In this document: positions 1-4,867 of the stretch, piece by piece | Layout: the number at the start of each line of letters is the position of its first letter | How positions within the stretch are numbered: position 1 is the stretch's first letter | Source of the DNA: Deltaproteobacteria bacterium | GTDB taxonomy: Bacteria; Desulfobacterota; Desulfobacteria; Desulfobacterales; JAABPS01 | Length of the DNA: 6,551 nucleotides | Reading direction: 5' to 3' | NCBI GenBank assembly: GCA_019309685.1 | Contig: JAFDFT010000389.1 | Coordinates: 1 to 6,551, forward strand | Made by a program: the position numbers and the translations under genes | Notes under the pieces: generated by a model | The model's database searches: none | What the model was told of the DNA's origin: nothing | The model's input: only the letters and a program-made list of their open reading frames with translations

Positions 1-311
1 TTCAGCGGGCTGTTCTTCTGGGTGAAGGTTGGAAAGCAAAAGAAGATGACGCGCCTGCTGAATTCAATTTTACGGATCCGATTATGCACGATATGCTGAA
101 TCCCCAGCTCATTGTTCCAGGGCCGACCGAAGAGCCTGTAAGTGTAAAGGGTAATGTTCTGGACAGGGATAAATTTTATCAAATGAGAGAAGAGTTCTAC
201 GAGTTGAGGGGATGGGACCCTGAGACCGGCCTGCAAAAGACTGAAACACTGAACCGAATTGGTCTTTCTGATCTGGCACAGGATCTTGGCGGAAAATGGT
301 TGGTAAAGTGA
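1..311 (+). CDS. Aldehyde ferredoxin oxidoreductase-family protein, C-terminal part (partial)
   Basis: This is the 3' end of a gene that starts before the window. The frame is open from the first complete codon at base 3, giving 102 residues before the TGA at 309-311. The ending, with LDRDKFYQMREEFYELRGWD, then a TGL turn and a final helix containing RIGLSDLAQDL, is the typical closing segment of the AOR family: tungsten- or molybdenum-pterin enzymes that oxidise aldehydes to acids with ferredoxin. The same fold includes BamB-type class II benzoyl-CoA reductase subunits. The pterin- and [4Fe-4S]-binding parts lie upstream and are not visible, so substrate cannot be assigned. An internal ATG at 84 is not a credible start because homology continues upstream of it. 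A 51-nt gap separates it from the racemase gene on the same strand, so co-transcription is plausible. Family assignment is fairly sure; specific activity is unknown. Confidence 0.82.
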   Translation, partial: QRAVLLGEGWKAKEDDAPAEFNFTDPIMHDMLNPQLIVPGPTEEPVSVKGNVLDRDKFYQMREEFYELRGWDPETGLQKTETLNRIGLSDLAQDLGGKWLVK

Positions 312-352
312 TTTTTCACACTTTTCCTTTAGTTCTTTTTTAATTCTTTAAC

Positions 353-357
353 GGAGG
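353..357 (+). promoter_or_regulatory. Ribosome binding site of the racemase gene
   Basis: GGAGG lies 5 nt upstream of the ATG at 363 and is the strongest Shine-Dalgarno match seen in the window. It fixes the start of the CaiB/BaiF gene. Confidence 0.8.
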
Positions 358-362
358 ATTTA

Positions 363-1496
363 ATGGGACCACTTAATGGAATAAAGATAATCGAGGTAGG
401 AGGGATTGGACCGGGTCCATTCTGCGGGCAGATGCTTTCAGATATGGGTGCCGAAATCATACGCATTGACCGGAAAGAGCCTCAGAACCTTAGAGGGGGG
501 GCTAAATTTAATGTCCTGCATCGAAATCGCAAATCGGTTTGTCTGGACCTTAAAAAGTCAGAAGGTATTGAAACTATTTTAAAACTTGTAGAGAAGGCTG
601 ATGCGCTCCAGGAAGGATTTCGACCGGGTGTCATGGAAAAACTGGGCCTCGGTCCGGATATCTGTCTCAATCGGAATCCAAAATTGGTATATGGTCGAAT
701 GACAGGATGGGGCCAGGAAGGCCCGCTTTCCCAGGCAGCCGGTCATGATATTAACTATATTTCCTTAACTGGTGCCTTATATGCCATTGGCCCGGGTGAC
801 AGGAAACCTGTTCCGCCATTAAACCTGGTGGGTGACTTTGGCGGGGGCGGCATGTTTCTCGCTTTTGGTATGGTGTGCGCCCTTTTTGAATCTCAACGGT
901 CGGGTAAAGGCCAAGTAGTGGATGCTGCCATGACAGATGGTTCAGCCGCACTGATGAGCATGTTTTACGGGTTCCATGCTTCAGGCGTTTGGAGCGACAT
1001 ACGCGGAACAAACTTTTTAGACGGTGGAGCTCATTTTTATGATACATATGAAACATCTGATGGGAAATGGATCTCTGTGGGTTCCATCGAACCGCAATTT
1101 TACGCACTTTTGCTAAAACATACAGGCATCGATGACCCGGAATTCAATGCGCAGATGGATTTGGCAAAGTGGCCGAAATTCAAGAAAAAGATCGAGGCTG
1201 TTTTCAAAACAAAATCACGGGATGAATGGTGCGAGATCATGGAAGGTACGGATGTCTGTTTTGCACCTGTTTTATCTTTTGAAGAGGCAGTAAAGCATCC
1301 GCATAATGCCGAAAGAAACACATTTGTAGAGGTGGAAAACGTAATACAGCCGGCTCCTGCGCCAAGGTTCTCCCGCACGCCGCCTGAAATACAGAGCCCG
1401 CCACCTGAGCCAGGTGAACACAGCGAATCTTCTCTTAAGGACTGGGGCATTAGTGAAAAAGAAATACAGGCACTTAAAGAAGCGGATGCATTATAA
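363..1496 (+). CDS. Alpha-methylacyl-CoA racemase (CaiB/BaiF CoA-transferase fold)
   Basis: The 377-residue protein is close to the usual 360-380 for bacterial alpha-methylacyl-CoA racemases. These interconvert (2R)- and (2S)-2-methylacyl-CoA esters by proton exchange at the alpha carbon; the enzyme is probably cytosolic. The N-terminus (IKIIEVGGIGPGPFCGQML) and EGFRPGVMEKLGLGP around residues 84-98 are family signatures for CoA binding. The racemase catalytic set known from the Mycobacterium enzyme is recognisable: His128 in AGHDINYI, Asp158 in NLVGDFGGGG and Glu243 in SIEPQFY. The His and Glu argue for racemase rather than type III CoA-transferase, which shares only the Asp. The C-terminus has the usual PRFSRTP segment and a final helix. 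The start is supported by a GGAGG 5 nt upstream. Neighbours are an AOR-family gene and a hydratase remnant, fitting breakdown of a branched or alkyl-substituted acyl-CoA (inference). An epimerase for a related 2-substituted acyl-CoA is the main alternative. Confidence 0.9.
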   Translation: MGPLNGIKIIEVGGIGPGPFCGQMLSDMGAEIIRIDRKEPQNLRGGAKFNVLHRNRKSVCLDLKKSEGIETILKLVEKADALQEGFRPGVMEKLGLGPDICLNRNPKLVYGRMTGWGQEGPLSQAAGHDINYISLTGALYAIGPGDRKPVPPLNLVGDFGGGGMFLAFGMVCALFESQRSGKGQVVDAAMTDGSAALMSMFYGFHASGVWSDIRGTNFLDGGAHFYDTYETSDGKWISVGSIEPQFYALLLKHTGIDDPEFNAQMDLAKWPKFKKKIEAVFKTKSRDEWCEIMEGTDVCFAPVLSFEEAVKHPHNAERNTFVEVENVIQPAPAPRFSRTPPEIQSPPPEPGEHSESSLKDWGISEKEIQALKEADAL

Positions 1497-1566
1497 CCAA
1501 AGATCCATATTAATTATTTTCAAATAAAGCTATATAGAAGTAAGTAATATTTTAAAGGCGTTTGGA

Positions 1567-1812
1567 ATGAAATTTAGTACTTTAAAGTTTACAGAACCGG
1601 AAGCGCTGATGGGCACCGCAATGGAAACTGCCAGACAAATGCTGGGGAAGACGCCACTGGGCCTACGATTAACAAAAGAAGCATTAAACTTAAACTCAAC
1701 CGCCCCTTCTTTAGAGGCCGCCATAGAACTGGAGAATCGAAACCAGAGCCTCCTTGTTTTTACACCGGAATTTGAAAAAACTGTACAGTCATTTGCTAAA
1801 AAAAGTAAATAA
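1567..1812 (+). pseudogene. Enoyl-CoA hydratase/isomerase remnant, C-terminal ~70 residues only
   Basis: The 81-codon frame has the C-terminal signature of the crotonase family from about residue 14 on: AMETARQML, then TPLGLRLTKEALN, then SLEAAIELENRNQSLL, ending in FEKTVQSFAKK. Complete family members have about 260 residues. The first two thirds, with the oxyanion-hole glycines and catalytic glutamates, are absent. Upstream the frame runs only to a TAA at 1525, and no N-terminal crotonase sequence is seen in any frame before it, so the 5' part was lost by deletion or rearrangement. The join to unrelated sequence lies near residues 10-14. A weak AAAGG 8 nt before the ATG could allow translation, but a catalytic product is not expected. 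The tail is well conserved and lacks frameshifts, so the loss may be recent. The stop codon is the first three bases of the direct repeat flanking the downstream mobile element. A small expressed protein with a new role is possible but unsupported. Confidence 0.7.
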
Positions 1813-1819
1813 TCTTATT
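1810..1819 (+). repeat. Left copy of putative 10-bp target-site duplication
   Basis: TAATCTTATT here is repeated exactly at 2093-2102. The two copies directly flank the inverted-repeat element, as expected for a duplication made on insertion. The first three bases are the TAA stop of the hydratase remnant. Confidence 0.65.
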
Positions 1820-1820
1820 C

Positions 1821-1840
1821 GGTTATCCGCAAAAGACAAG
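1821..1840 (+). repeat. Left terminal inverted repeat
   Basis: This begins GGTTATCCGC and ends AAAAGACAAG. It is the exact reverse complement of 2070-2089 over all 20 bases, which is very unlikely by chance within 270 bp. Confidence 0.85.
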
Positions 1841-1935
1841 GAATATATTTCTATGGGTTCCTTTAATAATTTGGGCCTTTTAGATAACCAGAATAAAATA
1901 TACATAACGGTCATCACTCGTATACGCAACCGTCA

Positions 1936-1956
1936 TCACCCGGCTTGACCGGGTGA
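1936..1956. repeat. REP-like hairpin 1 inside the element
   Basis: TCACCCGG (1936-1943) pairs perfectly with CCGGGTGA (1949-1956) around a 5-nt loop CTTGA. It is preceded by CGTCA and followed by CCCAGGG, giving the layout GTCA-stem-loop-stem-CCAG that is common in dispersed palindromic repeats of bacterial genomes (family resemblance from memory). There is no following T-tract, so it is not a convincing intrinsic terminator. Confidence 0.7.
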
Positions 1957-2032
1957 CCCAGGGATACAGATAAAATTATTACCTTTATACTTTAACGAAC
2001 AAAAGGATGTATAGAATACGTTGGTATCTGGA

Positions 2033-2053
2033 TACCCCGGATAAACCGGGGTA
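2033..2053. repeat. REP-like hairpin 2 inside the element, opposite orientation
   Basis: TACCCCGG (2033-2040) pairs perfectly with CCGGGGTA (2046-2053) around the 5-nt loop ATAAA. It is preceded by TCTGGA and followed by TGAC, so it is the same GTCA...CCAG type of unit as the hairpin at 1936-1956 but read on the opposite strand. The stem bases differ between the two copies while pairing is kept. Confidence 0.7.
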
Positions 2054-2069
2054 TGACAAAGGATGTTCA

Positions 2070-2089
2070 CTTGTCTTTTGCGGATAACC
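2070..2089 (-). repeat. Right terminal inverted repeat
   Basis: This reads CTTGTCTTTT then GCGGATAACC on the + strand and is the perfect 20-bp reverse complement of 1821-1840. It ends 27 nt before the korD start codon. Confidence 0.85.
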
Positions 2090-2092
2090 TTG

Positions 2093-2102
2093 TAATCTTA
2101 TT
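2093..2102 (+). repeat. Right copy of putative 10-bp target-site duplication
   Basis: TAATCTTATT matches 1810-1819 exactly. Here it continues with A, so the original target would have been the 11-bp palindrome TAAT-CTT-ATTA, which may have been a preferred insertion site. Confidence 0.65.
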
Positions 2103-2116
2103 ACAGATTTTATTCA

Positions 2117-2329
2117 ATGGCAAAACCAAAACTAAAGGAACACCTAATAAACAGAGACTGGTGCAAAGGGTGCGGCATCTGTGTGGAACTTTGTCCTAAA
2201 AATGTTCTGGAACTCGACAATGAAAATAAAGCGGTTGCCGCACGACCGGTAGATTGTATATGCTGCAAAATGTGTGAACTCAGATGTCCGGATCTTGCCA
2301 TTGAGGTAATAACCGAAGATGATAAATAA
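2117..2329 (+). CDS. korD: 2-oxoacid:ferredoxin oxidoreductase delta subunit (2x[4Fe-4S] ferredoxin)
   Basis: This 70-residue protein is an integral ferredoxin subunit that passes electrons from the TPP/[4Fe-4S] core of the Kor complex to free ferredoxin. Two cluster motifs are complete: Cys16-x2-Cys19-x2-Cys22-x3-Cys26-Pro, and Cys47-x2-Cys50-x2-Cys53-x3-Cys57-Pro. The length and the spacer containing NVLELDNENKAV are typical of KorD/OorD subunits. An extra cysteine, Cys49, gives CICC where a glycine (CIGC) is usual. The ATG at 2117 gives the normal N-terminus, but no Shine-Dalgarno sequence is visible in the AT-rich 24 nt before it; the mobile element ends 24 nt upstream. It is the first gene of the korDABC operon and its 3' end overlaps korA by 11 bp, which suggests translational coupling. 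Confidence 0.9.
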   Translation: MAKPKLKEHLINRDWCKGCGICVELCPKNVLELDNENKAVAARPVDCICCKMCELRCPDLAIEVITEDDK

Positions 2330-3485
2330 TATTAAATTTATCCAGGGAAATGAAGCGTGTGTGGAAGGTGCGTTGTATGCCGGCCTCGATTTTTTCGCAG
2401 GATACCCCATTACACCTTCAACTGAAATCGCTGAGATGATGTCCATCCGGCTTCCGCAAATTGGCGGTAAATTCTTACAGATGGAAGATGAAATTGCATC
2501 CATGTGCGCCATTATCGGCGCGTCTCTAACCGGCCACAAAGTATTGACCGCCACCAGCGGACCCGGGTTTTCCCTGAAACAGGAGGCATTGGGTTACGCG
2601 ATCATGGCAGAAATTCCCTGTGTCATCGTTAATGTACAAAGAGGCGGTCCATCAACCGGCAATCCAACACACGTCAGCCAGGGGGATGTAAATCAGTCCA
2701 GATGGGGAACCCATGGGGATCACGCCATCATCGTACTGACCGCTTCCAATCATCAGGATGTGTTCGCCATAACAGTTGAAGCATTTAACATGGCTGAAAC
2801 ATATCGAACACCCGTGATCCTCCTTTTTGATGAAGTCGTTGGACATATGCGCGAACGGCTGGTAATACCCGAAAAAGGAGATATTCCGCTTGTTCAAAGG
2901 CTCAAAACCGCTATTAAAAGAGATGTTGATTATCATCCCTATCTGCCGAGAGAAGACGGCCGATTACCCATGTCCGATTTTGGGGAAGACCATCGATATA
3001 ATGTAACCGGACTGTTCCACGATATGTGGGGCTTCCCAACGGATAATCCGCAAGTTGTTCACGGGCTGCTTCGTCATCTGGTAGATAAAATCAATAACAA
3101 TGTCCACCAAATCGCCAGATTAAAGGAATATTTTCTTGAAGACGCAACCACTATCCTGATTTCCTATGGATCTTCAGCCAGATCAGCGCTTCATTTAGGA
3201 TCAGCGCTTCATTTAGCAAAAGAACGAAGAACCCGAGGTGAACGGCTGGGTCTTATTGAACTTCAGACCTTGTGGCCTTTTCCATATGGTATCATCCGGC
3301 AAAAATGTGAAAATGCGAGATTCATCGTTGTCGTTGAGATGAACATGGGCCAAATGTTGCATGAAATTAAACTTGCGGTGAACAACCCGGAAAAAGTCTT
3401 TCTTGCCAACCGGATTGACGGTGAACTGATAACACCGGATGATATTAAAAAAATTATCAGGCTCATACAGGGAAAGGGCGTCTAA
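2319..3485 (+). CDS. korA: 2-oxoacid (2-oxoglutarate-type):ferredoxin oxidoreductase alpha subunit
   Basis: The 388-residue alpha subunit works with KorB, KorC and KorD to oxidatively decarboxylate a 2-oxoacid with CoA to an acyl-CoA, CO2 and reduced ferredoxin. The N-terminal pyrimidine-binding domain shows GYPITPST (28-35), the QMEDEIAS glutamates (54-61) and TATSGPGFSLKQE (77-89). The transketolase-C-like domain starts near 275 (TTILISYGSSARSAL) and includes LIELQTLWPFP. The ATG lies inside the end of korD; GAGG at 2303-2306 is 12 nt upstream. Residues 289-294 and 295-300 (SALHLG, SALHLA) come from an exact 18-bp tandem duplication. Without it, the spacing from ARSAL to LWPFP fits the length I recall for this family, so the extra six residues appear to be a local insertion that keeps the frame. 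The 2-oxoglutarate assignment rests on overall subunit type; a branched-chain or aromatic 2-oxoacid is an alternative. Confidence 0.9.
   Translation: MINNIKFIQGNEACVEGALYAGLDFFAGYPITPSTEIAEMMSIRLPQIGGKFLQMEDEIASMCAIIGASLTGHKVLTATSGPGFSLKQEALGYAIMAEIPCVIVNVQRGGPSTGNPTHVSQGDVNQSRWGTHGDHAIIVLTASNHQDVFAITVEAFNMAETYRTPVILLFDEVVGHMRERLVIPEKGDIPLVQRLKTAIKRDVDYHPYLPREDGRLPMSDFGEDHRYNVTGLFHDMWGFPTDNPQVVHGLLRHLVDKINNNVHQIARLKEYFLEDATTILISYGSSARSALHLGSALHLAKERRTRGERLGLIELQTLWPFPYGIIRQKCENARFIVVVEMNMGQMLHEIKLAVNNPEKVFLANRIDGELITPDDIKKIIRLIQGKGV
3181..3216 (+). repeat. Exact 18-bp tandem duplication within korA
   Basis: GATCAGCGCTTCATTTAG occurs twice in direct succession (3181-3198 and 3199-3216) with no mismatch. 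It is in frame and duplicates six codons in a helix of the alpha subunit C-terminal domain. Confidence 0.92.
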
Positions 3486-3488
3486 CAC

Positions 3489-4307
3489 ATGGCTATCAAA
3501 GATTATATCAGGGAACGCTTTTTTCCGCATCTGTGGTGCTCAGGATGCGGGCATGGAATGGTCTTAAACGCCCTTCTGCGAGCCATCGAAGCCCTGGACA
3601 TACATAAAAGCGATATTGTGATGGTATCAGGCATCGGCTGCTCCTCAAGGATTTCAGGATATGTGGATTTCCATACCATGCATACCATCCATGGCCGCGC
3701 ACTCGCCTTCGCCACAGGCGTTAAGATGAGCCGGCCTGAGCTGAACCTTATTGTCCCCATGGGCGATGGCGATGCCCTGGCAATAGGCGGAAATCATTTC
3801 ATCCATACAGCCCGGCGAAATATCGATATGACAGCTATTATTATGAATAACCGGATTTACGGAATGACCGGCGGGCAGTACTCGCCGCTCTCCGGTTTCG
3901 GTACAATGGCCACCACAGCGCCCTATTCTAACATCGATCACGATTTTGACGTTGTTGAATTGGCAAAAGCAGCCGGCGCTTCGTTTGTTGCCCGATCAAC
4001 TACATACCATGTACAACAGCTGACCAATATACTTAAAGCGGCAATTTTGCACAAAGGATTTTCAGCTGTAGAAGTGCTCTCCCAGTGTCCTGAGTATTTT
4101 GGAAGAAAAAATAAGATGGGAACTCCGGCTGACATGTTGGAGTATTATAAGGAAAACACAACAACCATTGGATCAAAAAAGAAACAGGAAAATCCTGATT
4201 TACTTGAACGCGGAATTTTCGTGCAAAATGATATTCCTGAATACTGCAGTGAGTATGATAAAATTATAGAGCAGGCAAAAAAGACATCCGGAGGCAAAAC
4301 AAAGTAG
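3489..4307 (+). CDS. korB: 2-oxoacid (2-oxoglutarate-type):ferredoxin oxidoreductase beta subunit, TPP-binding
   Basis: This 272-residue subunit carries thiamine diphosphate and a [4Fe-4S] cluster and forms the catalytic core with KorA. The start of the domain has WCSGCGHG with Cys17 and Cys20; Cys51 in GIGCSS and Cys200 in LSQCPEYFGR complete the four expected cluster ligands. The Mg/TPP motif runs from GDGD (92-95) to NN (120-121), with IGGNHFIHTARRNIDM between. The IGGNH segment is characteristic of 2-oxoglutarate-type rather than pyruvate-type enzymes in my knowledge of the family. MTGGQYSP (126-133) is the usual continuation. The gene begins 3 nt after the korA stop, and AAAGGG at 3474-3479 provides a ribosome site 9 nt upstream. 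The last 50 residues (charged, Lys-rich) are variable in the family. Confidence 0.92.
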   Translation: MAIKDYIRERFFPHLWCSGCGHGMVLNALLRAIEALDIHKSDIVMVSGIGCSSRISGYVDFHTMHTIHGRALAFATGVKMSRPELNLIVPMGDGDALAIGGNHFIHTARRNIDMTAIIMNNRIYGMTGGQYSPLSGFGTMATTAPYSNIDHDFDVVELAKAAGASFVARSTTYHVQQLTNILKAAILHKGFSAVEVLSQCPEYFGRKNKMGTPADMLEYYKENTTTIGSKKKQENPDLLERGIFVQNDIPEYCSEYDKIIEQAKKTSGGKTK

Positions 4308-4309
4308 GC

Positions 4310-4858
4310 ATGGAAAAATGCAGAATCATATTCTCAGGTTCTGGCGGCCAGGGAATCATTACAGCTGCTGTTATATTGGCTGAAGCAGCTGTTCTTCATG
4401 AAGACATGATGGCTGTTCAATCCCAGGTATACGGACCGCAAGCAAGAGGCGGCGTATCCCGAAGTGATGTCATTATATCAGATTCAAGAATCGATTTTCC
4501 AAAGGTCATCCAGCCAAACGTGCTTGTCTGCCTGACCCAGGCATCTTACAACACATATAGCCCCATGATCCGGCCTGGGGGACTGCTTCTTTCTGATGAG
4601 AAATATGTGAGTACGGATCGAAAAGCGGAAGCGAGACAGATCAGTCTGCCCATGTATGAAGCTGTCATGGAAAAAATTAAAAAGCCCGTTGTATTTAACA
4701 TATGCGTGTTGGGCGTACTCATCAGTTTAACGAAGCTGGTCAAACCGGAATCTATCATGAAGGTTCTGGAGACAAGGATTCCTTCCGAATTGGTGAAATT
4801 AAATAGAAAAGCCCTTGATATAGGCATACAAATGGGTGCCAAGCACTTCCGTGGCTGA
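4310..4858 (+). CDS. korC: 2-oxoacid:ferredoxin oxidoreductase gamma subunit
   Basis: The 182-residue gamma domain of the Kor complex is in other members fused to alpha or a separate subunit, as here. The N-terminal glycine motif GSGGQG (10-15) and SQVYGPQARGG (38-48) are the family hallmarks, followed by a Rossmann-like strand with VLVCLTQASYN. Length matches the usual 180-190. The ATG is 2 nt after the korB stop; a GGAGG at 4290-4294 lies 15 nt upstream, further than ideal, so coupling to korB translation probably helps. This is the last gene of korDABC. No intrinsic terminator follows, since only 5 nt separate its stop from the stop of the convergent GNAT gene. Confidence 0.92.
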   Translation: MEKCRIIFSGSGGQGIITAAVILAEAAVLHEDMMAVQSQVYGPQARGGVSRSDVIISDSRIDFPKVIQPNVLVCLTQASYNTYSPMIRPGGLLLSDEKYVSTDRKAEARQISLPMYEAVMEKIKKPVVFNICVLGVLISLTKLVKPESIMKVLETRIPSELVKLNRKALDIGIQMGAKHFRG

Positions 4859-4867
4859 ACCGTTCAG
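4855..4867. repeat. Perfect 13-bp palindrome spanning two convergent stop codons
   Basis: CTGAAC-C-GTTCAG includes the TGA stop of korC (4856-4858) and, on the other strand, the TGA stop of the GNAT gene (4864-4866). The arms are 6 bp with a single central base. The stem is short and has no T-run, so it is a weak candidate for a terminator. Confidence 0.6.

Larger units (their letters stand above)
1820..2092. mobile_element. MITE-like non-autonomous element, 273 bp, no coding capacity
   Basis: The stretch is bounded by perfect 20-bp inverted repeats (1821-1840 and 2070-2089) and flanked by identical 10-bp direct repeats, the classic structure of a transposed element. One spacer base on the left and three on the right lie between inverted and direct repeats. 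It holds no credible gene: the only frames crossing it are short and resemble nothing. It contains two GC-rich hairpins of a REP-like type (1936-1956, 2033-2053) in inverted orientation. Near-duplicates such as GTCATCACTCG at 1910 and GTCATCACCCG at 1932, and AAAGGATGT at 2003 and 2057, suggest internal duplication. It presumably depends on a transposase encoded elsewhere; the family cannot be named from the ends alone. It separates the hydratase remnant from korD and occupies essentially the whole intergenic gap. Confidence 0.68.

Noticed and set aside
751..1107. A 118-codon minus-strand frame opposite the racemase
   Set aside because: Shadow of the racemase gene; the product looks like random composition with no motif.
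1908..1942. Repeated GTCATCAC words as the start of a CRISPR or iteron array
   Set aside because: Only two imperfect copies; no regular spacers or further units.
1754..1948. A 64-codon + strand frame running from the hydratase remnant into the mobile element
   Set aside because: It overlaps a better frame, has no family resemblance, and ends inside the element's hairpin region; chance frame.
1936..2053. Hairpins as rho-independent terminators
   Set aside because: Neither stem is followed by a run of T on either strand.
2071..2098. Possible promoter reading out of the element into korD (TTGTCT, 16 nt, TAATCT)
   Set aside because: Only about 4/6 and 3/6 matches to sigma-70 boxes; too weak to list, though transcript start mapping could revive it.
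2144..2554. A 136-codon minus-strand frame opposite korD/korA
   Set aside because: Lies across two well-supported genes on the other strand and shows no recognisable domain.
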